Part shown: positions 42,584 through 51,538 of the stretch, one piece after another | Numbering within the stretch: position 1 is the first letter of the stretch | How the letters are laid out: each line of letters opens with the position of its first letter | Origin: Terribacillus halophilus | Lineage (GTDB): Bacteria > Bacillota > Bacilli > Bacillales > Amphibacillaceae | Length of the DNA: 64,000 nucleotides | NCBI RefSeq assembly: GCF_900101385.1 | Contig: NZ_FMZB01000001.1 | Coordinates: 1 to 64,000, forward strand | Reading direction: 5' to 3' | Made by a program: the position numbers and the translations under genes | Notes under the pieces: model-generated | Database searches by the model: none | Told to the model about the DNA's origin: nothing | What the model saw: only the letters and a program-made list of their open reading frames with translations

Positions 42584-43369
42584 ATGGATGCATCATTGGA
42601 CGGAAAAGTAGCGGTTGTAACCGGGGCGGGGTCTGGTATCGGAAAGGCTGCTGCAAGAATGCTCGCTGACAACGGTGTCAGGTTGGGACTATTCGATATG
42701 GATACTAGCGCTGTTGAGCAAACCGCTTCTGAAATTGAGGAAGCGGGCGGAACGGCAATAGGCGCTGCAGTCGATGTTTCGGATAGCAGCCAGCTCAAAC
42801 AGGCATACAAACAAATGCTTGATGCGTTTGGACGGTTGGATATCGTCTTTGCCAATGCAGGCATCAATGGTACGCTTTCTGCTATTGAACACTTGCCCGA
42901 GGAAGATTGGGATAAGACACTTGGAACGAATGCGAAAGGCACTTTCCTGACGGTCAAGCTCGCCATACCGCATATGAAAGAGCGGGGAGGGAGTATCATC
43001 ATCACCAGCTCGATAAATGGAAACCGAACATTCTCTGGTTTCGGAATGAGTGCCTATAGTGCATCAAAAGCGGCACAGACGGCTTTTGGTAAGATGGCCG
43101 CCTTGGAGCTATCCAACTATCGCATCCGGGTGAATGTCATCTGTCCAGGAGGAATAGAGACCAATATCGACAAACGAACGAAGAAGGATGAAGAGCATTT
43201 GGCGGAAATCACCATCCCGAAAATATTCCCTAAGGGACAGCATCCATTGAAAGGAAGACCTGGAAAACCGGAAGATGTGGCATCGATTGTCTGCTTCCTG
43301 GCATCCGATGCTTCTGGACATATGTCAGGAAGTGTTCTCTACGCAGATGGCGCGGAGACATTATTATGA
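42584..43369 (+). CDS. Short-chain dehydrogenase/reductase
   Basis: A 261-residue classical SDR: cofactor loop TGAGSGIG (about 14-21), NAG at about 88-90 (FANAGINGT), catalytic Ser in TSSINGN, and YSASKAA with the Tyr-Lys pair near 154-158. FDMD after the second strand suggests NAD(H) preference. Substrate unknown; similar to glucose-dehydrogenase-like SDRs. ATG 42584 has AAAGGAG about ten bases upstream. It is 33 bases before the FAD oxidoreductase gene and may share its transcript. Confidence 0.88.
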   Translation: MDASLDGKVAVVTGAGSGIGKAAARMLADNGVRLGLFDMDTSAVEQTASEIEEAGGTAIGAAVDVSDSSQLKQAYKQMLDAFGRLDIVFANAGINGTLSAIEHLPEEDWDKTLGTNAKGTFLTVKLAIPHMKERGGSIIITSSINGNRTFSGFGMSAYSASKAAQTAFGKMAALELSNYRIRVNVICPGGIETNIDKRTKKDEEHLAEITIPKIFPKGQHPLKGRPGKPEDVASIVCFLASDASGHMSGSVLYADGAETLL

Positions 43370-43402
43370 TACTTGCAATGCGAAAGTTAGGAGGACGAGT
43401 AG

Positions 43403-44305
43403 GTGTTTGATGTTATCATTATCGGCGGCGGGATTGCCGGAGTTCAGGCTGCCATTCAGTTCGGCCGCTATCAGCGTGAAGTCCTCGTACTGGATAAACG
43501 AAACGATGGCAGATCCCATTGGTGTAAAAGTTACCATAATTTAATAGGCTGGCCCGATGGGGTTTCGGGCAATCATTTGCTGGAGTTGGGCCGTCAGCAA
43601 ATGGAATCATACGGCTGCATCAAGGTCGAACAGCAGGAAGCGGTGGAGGTAGAAAAGTGGAAAGGTGGGTTTACAGTCAAAACAGCAGGTGGCCAAACCC
43701 ATGATGCGAAACTGCTGCTATTTGCCACCGGCATAACGGATCGGATACCAATCAAAGAGCTATATCCGCTGCTTGGCACGGATGTATATGTTTGTCCTGA
43801 TTGTGATGGATACGAAATCAGCGGGAAGCGGACTGTAGTTGCCGGATCAGGTGAAGCTGGGGCGCATTTGGCTGTCATGCTTTCCTACTGGTCCAATGAT
43901 ATTGTCTATATCAATCATGAACAGGAGCCGGTTTCGGAGGAATCATTCGAGAAATTGAAGAGTCACTCAATTGAGTATCACGAACAGCCGATTCAAGAGG
44001 TCGTGCTCAATGAAGAGGAGCAATTGGAAGGCTTCATGATAAATGATGGAGAAAAACTGTGGGCGGAGAAAGCTTTTGTCGCTTTCGGTAAAAACCGAGT
44101 GAACAGCAAGCTTGCAGAATCATTGGGTGTGGAGCTTCACAAGAACAAGCATATCGAAAATAATCCCCGAACGAAGGAAACGAATATTGAAGGCGTCTGG
44201 GCTGCCGGAGATATTACGGTGCATTCCGAACAGGTCAGCATTGCAATGGGGGACGGTATGCAGGCAGCCATCTGGATGCAAAAGCGTTTATTGAAGACAA
44301 AATGA
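43403..44305 (+). CDS. Thioredoxin-reductase-like NAD(P)/FAD oxidoreductase
   Basis: A 300-residue flavoprotein: FAD-binding GGGIAGVQAAIQFGR at the N-terminus, active-site CPDCDGYE (residues about 133-140), NAD(P)-binding AGSGEAGAHLAVMLS and a C-terminal AAGDITVHSEQVSIAMGDGMQAA. The CxxC supports disulfide reductase chemistry, although the sequence departs from TrxB and is closer to the BdrA/YumC-neighbour type of low-molecular-weight thiol reductases. It follows a bacillithiol-transferase-like gene in the region, which fits thiol redox (inference). GTG start with AGGAGG. Confidence 0.88.
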   Translation: MFDVIIIGGGIAGVQAAIQFGRYQREVLVLDKRNDGRSHWCKSYHNLIGWPDGVSGNHLLELGRQQMESYGCIKVEQQEAVEVEKWKGGFTVKTAGGQTHDAKLLLFATGITDRIPIKELYPLLGTDVYVCPDCDGYEISGKRTVVAGSGEAGAHLAVMLSYWSNDIVYINHEQEPVSEESFEKLKSHSIEYHEQPIQEVVLNEEEQLEGFMINDGEKLWAEKAFVAFGKNRVNSKLAESLGVELHKNKHIENNPRTKETNIEGVWAAGDITVHSEQVSIAMGDGMQAAIWMQKRLLKTK

Positions 44306-44336
44306 AAAGACAGAGCAGCTTAGGCTCTGTCTTTTT
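44305..44336. terminator. Bidirectional terminator between the oxidoreductase gene and mtlD
   Basis: AAAAGACAGAGC pairs perfectly with GCTCTGTCTTTT around a seven-base loop; it serves the plus strand and the mtl operon. Confidence 0.85.
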
Positions 44337-45471
44337 GATGTTCATACTTATCGTTTGCTTTCGTCACAAGCTCGCTATCTTTAGGCTGCCCGCTGATACG
44401 GGACAAAGCAGAAACAACGCCTTCAGCCTTGATGCGTTCTTGCAATTCTTTTGCTTCCTCATCGCCTTCTGGATCGAATTCCAATGCATAAGCGATGGTG
44501 GTAAGCAGCGCATCAGCCGATTTGCCTTTATCCAGCAATGCTTGTGCTGGATAAACCAATCTATCTTTCGGGCCAAGCTTGCGGATTGGGCCGCGGCCTA
44601 CACGTGTCAGCCTATCGGAAATGTATGGATTTTGATAACGCTGCAGTATTTTCGCAATGTAGTGGGCCAAATCATCTTCCTCAAAGCCCCATTTTTCCTG
44701 CAGCAGGGAACTGGTTTCTTCCAGAGCCTGTTTCGCAAGATTTAGGATTTCTTCATCCTTTATTGCTTCGATGATGGTTGCGTAGCCTTTGGCATAGCCT
44801 GCATAGGCAATGGCTGCGTGACCTGTGTTGACTGTAAGCAGTTTTCTTTCGATATATGGTTCCAAGTCATCGACAAAGGTAATAGCTTCTATAGCAGGGA
44901 GGTCGCCTTGCCAGTTCCTTTTCTCCACAACCCATTCAAAGTACGGCTCCACTTGAACAGTCAGCAAATCCTGCTGCTCCTGGATTGGTACGATTCTGTC
45001 AACGGCTGCATCGCAGAATGCGGTATAGCTTTCTACCAGCTCGACATCCTGCCCATCAACATGTGCCATGACAAACTCACGCAATTGACTCGAGCCACGG
45101 ATCATATTTTCGCATGCGATCACGTGGATCGGTTTGGGCTGTTTGGCACGCTTGACAAGTCCTTTGGCGATGACTGGTGCTACATGTGGCAAAACGGATG
45201 GACCTACTGCAGTGGTGACCAAATCCGCCTCCGCGATCGCCTTGATGACAGCTTCTTCTTCTGTTGCACTGTTCAGTCCGGTAACACCAGTAATGGTCTC
45301 GGCATGTGTTTCTTCCTGTGCATAAATCACCTCATACTGCTGCTTTTCTTTTAGAGCAGAGATTATATCGCTATTCACATCCGCGAAAGTCACTTGGACG
45401 TCAGCATGAGAGAGAAGTGCGCCTATAAATCCTCTGCCGATATTGCCGGCACCAATGTGTACGCTTTTCAT
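44320..45471 (-). CDS. mtlD: Mannitol-1-phosphate 5-dehydrogenase
   Basis: A 383-residue long-chain dehydrogenase that oxidises mannitol-1-phosphate to fructose-6-phosphate with NAD+. N-terminal Rossmann start MKSVHIGAGNIGRGFIGALL and the central KRNWQGDLPAIEAITFVDDLEPYIERKLLTVNTGHAAIAYAGY block (Lys catalytic) are diagnostic. ATG overlaps the mtlF stop by one base (TAATG). Last gene of mtlARFD. Confidence 0.95.
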   Translation of the reverse strand: MKSVHIGAGNIGRGFIGALLSHADVQVTFADVNSDIISALKEKQQYEVIYAQEETHAETITGVTGLNSATEEEAVIKAIAEADLVTTAVGPSVLPHVAPVIAKGLVKRAKQPKPIHVIACENMIRGSSQLREFVMAHVDGQDVELVESYTAFCDAAVDRIVPIQEQQDLLTVQVEPYFEWVVEKRNWQGDLPAIEAITFVDDLEPYIERKLLTVNTGHAAIAYAGYAKGYATIIEAIKDEEILNLAKQALEETSSLLQEKWGFEEDDLAHYIAKILQRYQNPYISDRLTRVGRGPIRKLGPKDRLVYPAQALLDKGKSADALLTTIAYALEFDPEGDEEAKELQERIKAEGVVSALSRISGQPKDSELVTKANDKYEHQKDRA

Positions 45472-45902
45472 TACACATCCACCTCAGAGAACATGTCAAT
45501 GATCTCTTGTTTGCTTGTTGCATGGACAAGCTTATCGATGTTTTCCTCCTCTGAGCAAACGATGGCAATTTGTGAAAGGATATCCAAGTGTTCGTTGTTT
45601 TTGCCGGCAATGCCGAAAACAAGTTTCACTTCATTGCCATCGAATGTAACGCCCTGGGGCGCCTGGATGATCGAGATACCGGAAGCAAGAACCTCATCTT
45701 TTGCCTCTTCTGTACCATGTGGTATTGCTACGAAGTTACCCATATAAGTGGAAGTCAATGCTTCGCGTTCAATCATTTTGTCCACATATGTTGTGTTGAC
45801 GTAGCCATTATCCACAAGGATCTGTCCGGCTTTCCGGATAGCATCCTCCTGATTTTCCAAGGTTGTGTTCAATAGAATATTTGCTTCTTGTAATACTTCC
45901 AT
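45471..45902 (-). CDS. mtlF: PTS mannitol-specific EIIA
   Basis: A 143-residue EIIA of the mannitol/fructose class; the phosphorylated His62 is seen in NFVAIPHGTEEAKDEV. It passes phosphate from HPr to the EIIB domain of MtlA. It follows mtlR by two bases and is translationally linked to mtlD. GGAGGG precedes ATG. Confidence 0.94.
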   Translation of the reverse strand: MEVLQEANILLNTTLENQEDAIRKAGQILVDNGYVNTTYVDKMIEREALTSTYMGNFVAIPHGTEEAKDEVLASGISIIQAPQGVTFDGNEVKLVFGIAGKNNEHLDILSQIAIVCSEEENIDKLVHATSKQEIIDMFSEVDV

Positions 45903-45904
45903 GA

Positions 45905-47995
45905 TTACCCTCCTAAATGATCTGTGAATTGCTGGATGTGGGCAGTAAGCAGCTGTGCCAATTCCTTGCTGAGTGCCTCCTGATCTGCAGCGCGGATCAG
46001 AGGCTGGATATGTTCTTCCAAAATGAAAATGCTGATTTTGCTGAATAGCTCGTAACAGCTCAAAGGCAAATTGTCCGGTGCAGCAAGGATAAAAAGGCGG
46101 TCAGCCTCCATCACTTTATTATCCATCCCCTTTATTATGACAGGAGAGGAGAGCACCATCATCCAAAATGCAGGCTGTTCGATTTTGCTGTTGCGGCTGT
46201 GGTACAGGGCCATCCTTGTTTCAGGAATTCCCATACCTCCGAGTTCATCCCTTTGCTCAAGCAAGCAAGCGAGTATTCCTTTCTTTCCGATGATGCCAAG
46301 ATTGGCAGCTTGTTGATCGATATATGAGAATAGATCCATCTTTTGCTGAAAGTTTTCATCAATTTTAAAATTATCCCAAACTGTACGTATCACAGCTGTC
46401 AATGTCTTCAGTTCCTCTAATTTTGAATCAAAAGCCGAAACGGTCGGAAGAGCTGCTGGAACCGTTTCAGCCGGTGCTGCTTGTTTTCTTTTTTTGTAAA
46501 TGACCGGCAGCTCTTGCTGGATAAATGCATCCACTCGTTTGACATCGGGACCGGGCAAAAGCGGATTGACAAGTAAGTATTCCCGATGGAATTGGTCGAG
46601 GTTGATCGTCGAGATCAGCAAATCAAATCTTTCCAGTTCCAAATCACTCAATTCAAGGAAAGATGACATCGTCACTTGTGTGATTTCGGGAAATTCATTT
46701 TGCAGTCTGCTGGCCAGCATTTTGGAAGTGCCGATTCCACTCGCGCATACGACTAAGGCGTGCAATCGCTGTCTGCTTTTTTGCCTTTCCCTTGCTGAAG
46801 CGAAGTGCAAAGCCAGAAAAGCCACCTCGCCCTGTCCGAATCGATAAGTGGGGAACACTGTTTCGAGAGCTTGGCGGACAGCTGTCACGATTTCCTGATA
46901 ATCTTGTTCAATCTTCTCCGTAAGCGGATTGTATGTTTGGATACCTTCCCTTGCACGGCTGATCGCTGGTTCGATATGGGCGAGCAGTCCATTGGTGAAC
47001 GTTTCGTCCTTGTCCAGCTGGGGCAGCTGAATCTCGGCTGCAACCGTCTGGATGAAGGCTTGCACTTGCAGCTCGAATAGCGGGTCGGAACGATGTGTCG
47101 TTTCATTCCGCTTGGCTCCTTGAATCTGTACTGCGATATAACAGATCTCCGAAGCCGAAAATGTAATGGAGAAGGTAGTTTCCAATTCCCTGCTTAACGC
47201 TGCGGCAATCGCATATTCTTCCGTTTTTTGTAAAGATTCAAGTAAAGGATGTGATAAGGTTACCAATTTATCCTGCCGTATTCTTTGAATCGTAATACTG
47301 ATATACGTGATAAGCGCAACATATGCGTTATCCGCAATGGAATACGGTAGTTTGGTCAAATGATCCATTACATATTTCTCCACCGTTGTCATGCTCTGTA
47401 CTTTGATGATGTTTTGAAGGAACTGATGCAATGTTTGTTCTTCATAATCCTTCGTGAAAGAATAGATGGAAGCTTGATCCAGCTGCTCCATCATGAGCTG
47501 GACAAGTACTTTCCTCTTTTCATTCTCTTCGCCTTCCAGCTCAACTCCAACACCGCGTCTCCTTACAATGGATAGCGAATAATCAGCTAGTCTTGATTCC
47601 AATGCATCCAAGTAAACAGATATAGCTGTTTTTGATAATTGTACTTCATTTGCCAAATAGGCAACCTTAACCGGTTCGGCAGCTTCCACGAGCAAGTAAA
47701 GCAAATGGAGCAGCCGCTCTTCTTGTGTCGTATCCACTTCGATCGCATCGCGCAGCTGCTCTTGCAACGCTTCCATCTGAGCATTGTCTCCTTCGATCCG
47801 GATACCTGATCCGGTGACACGAAGCAATGATAGCTTATTCTCAGCAAGTGTCCGTTCCACTTGCTTCAATTCCCGGTGAATAGTTCGAGAGCTGACATTC
47901 AAATGCTCTGCCAGCTCTCGGATGGAGATGAATTGGTGTCTGGAACGCAGCAATTGCAGGATTATTCTTCTTTCTCTGCTGCTAACCATTTCCAA
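45905..47995 (-). CDS. mtlR: Mannitol operon activator MtlR
   Basis: A 696-residue PTS-regulated activator: two N-terminal helix-turn-helix units (about 5-60 and 85-135), two PRDs (about 185-290 and 300-405), a Gat-like EIIB domain with VVCASGIGTSKMLASRL near 415, and a mannitol EIIA-like domain from about 540 (ALYHSRNSKIEQP with its His). PTS phosphorylation at PRD His and EIIB Cys sets activity. The frame opens at GTG 48004, but AAGGAG directly abuts it, so TTG 47995 (eight bases away) or ATG 47989 is more likely. It lies within mtlARFD. Confidence 0.93.
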   Translation of the reverse strand: MEMVSSRERRIILQLLRSRHQFISIRELAEHLNVSSRTIHRELKQVERTLAENKLSLLRVTGSGIRIEGDNAQMEALQEQLRDAIEVDTTQEERLLHLLYLLVEAAEPVKVAYLANEVQLSKTAISVYLDALESRLADYSLSIVRRRGVGVELEGEENEKRKVLVQLMMEQLDQASIYSFTKDYEEQTLHQFLQNIIKVQSMTTVEKYVMDHLTKLPYSIADNAYVALITYISITIQRIRQDKLVTLSHPLLESLQKTEEYAIAAALSRELETTFSITFSASEICYIAVQIQGAKRNETTHRSDPLFELQVQAFIQTVAAEIQLPQLDKDETFTNGLLAHIEPAISRAREGIQTYNPLTEKIEQDYQEIVTAVRQALETVFPTYRFGQGEVAFLALHFASARERQKSRQRLHALVVCASGIGTSKMLASRLQNEFPEITQVTMSSFLELSDLELERFDLLISTINLDQFHREYLLVNPLLPGPDVKRVDAFIQQELPVIYKKRKQAAPAETVPAALPTVSAFDSKLEELKTLTAVIRTVWDNFKIDENFQQKMDLFSYIDQQAANLGIIGKKGILACLLEQRDELGGMGIPETRMALYHSRNSKIEQPAFWMMVLSSPVIIKGMDNKVMEADRLFILAAPDNLPLSCYELFSKISIFILEEHIQPLIRAADQEALSKELAQLLTAHIQQFTDHLGG

Positions 47996-48011
47996 ATCAA
48001 TCACTCCTTAC

Positions 48012-49499
48012 TTATGCTTGATGCTTTTTGAGGTTCTCGATCAGCTCTGCATATTTCGGACTGTTCAAGAAGTTTTCCACTGAGATATGCTCAGCATCCG
48101 GACGTTTATTGCGAGCGCGGTCTGTCAGGTTTTTCTGGGTGATGACGATATCGGCGTCATCCTGGATATTGGAGATGGCTGCATTGTCGACTTTTATATC
48201 AGTCAAGCCAGCATCTTTCATCTTCTTGCGCAGTAGGGAAGCACCCATCGCACTCGAGCCCATCCCGGCATCACAGGCGAATGTGATCTTGTTTACATTG
48301 CTGTAATCGAAAGTTCCACTGCTTTGATCTTCATGCTGTGCCGCTGTATCCAATGTTTCAGCAGCTTCATCCAAAGCACCGCCGATTTGGTTGATACCGA
48401 CTGCTGCAGCAGGTTTTGTACCCTTCATTTCTTTAGACTTTGCAGTTGCTTCTTCGATATCCGTTTCGGAAGCTTTACTGCTTTTCATGATGACAGCAGA
48501 GATGGCGAATGATACCGCAGCTGCACCCAGAATACCAAGCGACAAGCCGAGGTAATCACTTGGGTTGCCCATCAAGAAGATGGCGATGATACTGCCTGGT
48601 GATGCCGCGGCACGAAGACCGACATCCATCAGGGAGAATATAAGCGTTCCGGCTACACCGCCGCCAATTGCTGCAACAATCAAAAATGGTTTCATCAGGA
48701 TATATGGGAAGTATATCTCATGAATTCCACCGAAGAAATGGATGATTGCTGCACCTGGTGCAGATGCTCTTGCGCTGCCTTTGCCAAAGAGCATAAAGGC
48801 AAGCAGGATACCTAATCCGGGGCCAGGGTTAGCTTCCAATAGGAACAGAATGGATTTACCGACTTCAGCCGATTGCTCCAGTCCAAGCGGTGTGAAAATA
48901 CTATGGTTGATTGCATTGTTTAGGAACAATACTTTCGCTGGTTCTATCAAAACGTTGACAAGCGGGAGAAGACCAAGTCCTACAAGCCAGTCAACACCAG
49001 CTGCTAATACATTCGTCAATCCTTCAAGCAGCGGGCCTACAAAGTAGATAGCGCCAATTGCTAATGCGCCGCCGATGATACCGGCAGAGAAGTTGTTGAC
49101 AAGCATTTCAAAACCAGAACGGACTTTGGATCCGATATGCTGATCAAACAGCTTGATGGCATATCCGCCAAGCGGGCCCATCGCCATCGCTCCAAGGAAC
49201 ATCGGTGTATCCGGGGAACCGACAATCGCCCCCATGGTGACGATTGCCCCTACGACCCCTCCTCGGATATCGTGGACGAGACGACCACCAGTGAAACCAA
49301 TCAGCAGCGGTAATAGATAAGTGATTGATGGACTAACGATTGCTGCAATTGTTTCGTTCGGGAAATACCCATCTGGTATGAATAAAGCAGTAATAAGACC
49401 CCATGCAATAAATGCGCCGATGTTCGGCATCACCATGCTGCTAAGGTAAGAACCGAATTTCTGAACACGAGCGCGGACACTGGCTTTTTCCTGTGCCAT
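48012..49499 (-). CDS. mtlA: PTS mannitol-specific EIICB
   Basis: A 495-residue mannitol permease: membrane EIIC domain to about 345 (VMPNIGAFIAWGLITALFIP, VNNFSAGIIGGALA, FFGGIHEIYFPYILMKP with the substrate-binding GGIHE), a Ser/Ala/Lys-rich linker, and an EIIB domain with phosphorylated Cys409 in ITFACDAGMGSSAMG. Lacks EIIA, supplied by MtlF. AAAAGGAGG precedes ATG. First gene of the operon; a perfect cre site overlaps its promoter. Confidence 0.95.
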   Translation of the reverse strand: MAQEKASVRARVQKFGSYLSSMVMPNIGAFIAWGLITALFIPDGYFPNETIAAIVSPSITYLLPLLIGFTGGRLVHDIRGGVVGAIVTMGAIVGSPDTPMFLGAMAMGPLGGYAIKLFDQHIGSKVRSGFEMLVNNFSAGIIGGALAIGAIYFVGPLLEGLTNVLAAGVDWLVGLGLLPLVNVLIEPAKVLFLNNAINHSIFTPLGLEQSAEVGKSILFLLEANPGPGLGILLAFMLFGKGSARASAPGAAIIHFFGGIHEIYFPYILMKPFLIVAAIGGGVAGTLIFSLMDVGLRAAASPGSIIAIFLMGNPSDYLGLSLGILGAAAVSFAISAVIMKSSKASETDIEEATAKSKEMKGTKPAAAVGINQIGGALDEAAETLDTAAQHEDQSSGTFDYSNVNKITFACDAGMGSSAMGASLLRKKMKDAGLTDIKVDNAAISNIQDDADIVITQKNLTDRARNKRPDAEHISVENFLNSPKYAELIENLKKHQA

Positions 49500-49569
49500 G
49501 CTTTTTCCTCCTTTTATATGTGAGCAAAATAAATGAAAAATGTAGTGCTTGCTTCTATCTTACGTCCTA

Positions 49570-49583
49570 TGTATGCGATTTCA
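49570..49583 (-). promoter_or_regulatory. cre site in the mtl promoter
   Basis: TGAAATCGCATACA on the minus strand matches the cre consensus at every fixed position. It begins within TTGTGA, a likely -35 (TAAGAT 18 bases further is the likely -10), so CcpA should repress. Just upstream, GACACAGTTGG...AGTGACAAAGG may be the MtlR site. Confidence 0.75.
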
Positions 49584-49751
49584 CAACAGAAACAAACACC
49601 ACCTTTGTCACTTGTCTTCCTGCCAACTGTGTCCATTCACTCAAGAATCCTTAAGGAAAATGGTTACGATATGCTGCGAATGTAAATAGGACATTTTTGT
49701 TACTGATTTCCTCTTCTGCTGGAAAAGAAACGTAAAGTTTATGAAAAAACA

Positions 49752-49778
49752 TACAGATTTCATGAATGTATCCGATAT
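49752..49778 (+). promoter_or_regulatory. SigD-like promoter of motAB
   Basis: TACA, 15 bases, TCCGATAT, close to the SigD consensus TAAA-N15-GCCGATAA and 36 bases before motA. motAB is SigD-dependent in B. subtilis. Confidence 0.6.
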
Positions 49779-49813
49779 TAAGGGTAATCAAAAATTTTTA
49801 GGAGAATGGAAAT

Positions 49814-50605
49814 ATGGATAAATCATCAATCATTGGTGTCATATTGGGCTTGATTGCCGTCGGTGTCGGTATGGTATTGAAAGGCGTAAGTCCAGCAGCA
49901 CTTATCAACCCTGCTGCCATATTGATCATCATCGTCGGTACGGCAGCATCGGTCACATTAGCATTCCCGGGAAATGAATTGAAACGATTCCCGAAACTGC
50001 TTGGTGTAGTATTCAAAAACAAGCAGGAATTCGATACAAAAGAGCTTGTCCGCATGTTCTCGGAATGGTCGCAAATCAGCCGGAAAGAGGGGCTGCTGGC
50101 ATTGGAGAATAGCGCTCGTGATGTAGAAGATGACTTTTTGCGTAACGGATTGAGCATGGCTGTTGATGGGGAATCACCAGAATATATCCGCAATGTGCTG
50201 AATGAAGAAGTCGATGCATTGGAGGAACGGCACGCAATTGGTGCAGCTATCTTTACACAGGCCGGCACCTATGCACCTTCACTAGGGGTTTTGGGAGCCG
50301 TTATCGGCCTTATTGCAGCCCTTGGCGACATTTCGGACATCGATAAACTAAGTCACGCCATTGCTGCTGCCTTCGTCGCAACGCTGATGGGGATTTTCAC
50401 GGGATATGTCATCTGTCACCCGATCGCCAACAAACTGAAACGGAAGACACAGCAGGAAGTTCAGCACAAGCTTTTGATGGTGGAAGGTATTCTTTCCATA
50501 TTGGAAGGAGAGACGCCGCGCATGCTGGAACAGAAGATGTTGGCTTACTTGCCGAGTAAGGAAAAAGCGGAATTTGCCGAAGCCGAAGAGGATGTGGCAG
50601 TATGA
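49814..50605 (+). CDS. motA: Flagellar motor stator protein MotA
   Basis: A 263-residue stator subunit with four membrane helices (about 5-25, 30-50, 150-170, 180-205) and the large cytoplasmic loop carrying charged residues that touch the rotor (FSEWSQISRKEGLLALE). TQAGTYAPSLGVLGAVIGLIAAL and the conserved prolines are present. It is closest to B. subtilis MotA rather than MotP as remembered. Stop overlaps motB by four bases. TTAGGAGAATGG precedes ATG. Part of the ion channel that turns the flagellum. Confidence 0.94.
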   Translation: MDKSSIIGVILGLIAVGVGMVLKGVSPAALINPAAILIIIVGTAASVTLAFPGNELKRFPKLLGVVFKNKQEFDTKELVRMFSEWSQISRKEGLLALENSARDVEDDFLRNGLSMAVDGESPEYIRNVLNEEVDALEERHAIGAAIFTQAGTYAPSLGVLGAVIGLIAALGDISDIDKLSHAIAAAFVATLMGIFTGYVICHPIANKLKRKTQQEVQHKLLMVEGILSILEGETPRMLEQKMLAYLPSKEKAEFAEAEEDVAV

Positions 50606-51408
50606 GCCGGAAGCGCAAGCGCAAAAAGCATGAAGAACATGTGGATGAATCCTGGCTGCTCCCGTATGCCGATCTTCTGACCCTGCTGCTGGCGCTTTTC
50701 ATTGTCCTTTTTGCCAGCAGCTCGATTGATGCGCAGAAGTTCAACAAGATCTCTGATACTTTCAGCAATATCGTTCATGGCGGTGAAGGGCTGTTGGATT
50801 CCAATACGAGCATGACGCCAGGAAGTGAATCGGACTCTGCTGTAATTGATCAAAATAATGAGGAAGAAAAGAAAGAAGAGACAATAGCTGCCGAAGATGA
50901 AGAGAAGGATAACGAAGCTGCTTTGGAAGCAGCGGAGCAGGAAGAGCTGAAAAAAATTCAGGAGAAAATCGAGACATATATCAAGGATAAAGATCTCAGT
51001 GATAAATTCTCGACTGATTTGACAGACGAGGGCTTGCTACTGACGATCAACGATAATGTCCTGTTTAACTCGGGAAGCAGTGAGGTCAGTGTCAAGGATG
51101 AGGAGATTGCAAAAGAGATCTCCGACTTGCTTGTCATGGATCCGCCTCGGGAAGTAATTATCAGCGGCCATACCGATAATGTACCGATCAACACATCGTC
51201 GTATAATTCCAACTGGGAACTAAGCGTGATGCGGTCGGTCAATTTCATGAAGTTGGTATTGGAGAATGATAAGCTGGATCCACGCTGGTTCAGCGCCAAA
51301 GGGTTTGGGGAGTACAAGCCGATTGCATCGAATGATACGCCAGAAGGCAGGGAGAAGAACCGCCGTGTGGAAGTTTTGATTCTGCCGCGAACTGCCGAAA
51401 CAGACTAA
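50602..51408 (+). CDS. motB: Flagellar motor stator protein MotB
   Basis: A 268-residue protein: short basic N-terminus, one helix with the ion-carrying Asp24 (WLLPYADLLTLLLALFIVLFA), a long acidic periplasmic linker (about 70-125, rich in Glu and Lys), and an OmpA-like peptidoglycan-binding domain (SGHTDNVPI, NWELSVMRS, GREKNRRVEV). The acidic linker is longer than in B. subtilis MotB, perhaps an adaptation to salinity or alkalinity (inference). ATGA overlap with motA. Confidence 0.94.
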   Translation: MSRKRKRKKHEEHVDESWLLPYADLLTLLLALFIVLFASSSIDAQKFNKISDTFSNIVHGGEGLLDSNTSMTPGSESDSAVIDQNNEEEKKEETIAAEDEEKDNEAALEAAEQEELKKIQEKIETYIKDKDLSDKFSTDLTDEGLLLTINDNVLFNSGSSEVSVKDEEIAKEISDLLVMDPPREVIISGHTDNVPINTSSYNSNWELSVMRSVNFMKLVLENDKLDPRWFSAKGFGEYKPIASNDTPEGREKNRRVEVLILPRTAETD

Positions 51409-51432
51409 CAGTCCTCTAAGGGCTGTTTTTTT
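51408..51432 (+). terminator. Terminator of motAB
   Basis: ACAGTCCT, CTA, AGGGCTGT (one G-U), then six T; the stem starts just after the motB stop codon. Confidence 0.8.
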
Positions 51433-51538
51433 ATTATGGAATGAAACTGCTTACAAAAGAATAGGGAAATAAGGTAGGATTGAGTTGGGGAAAATTGTGA
51501 AATACTAGATATAAGCAGGAAAGAACGGAGGGAAAAGC

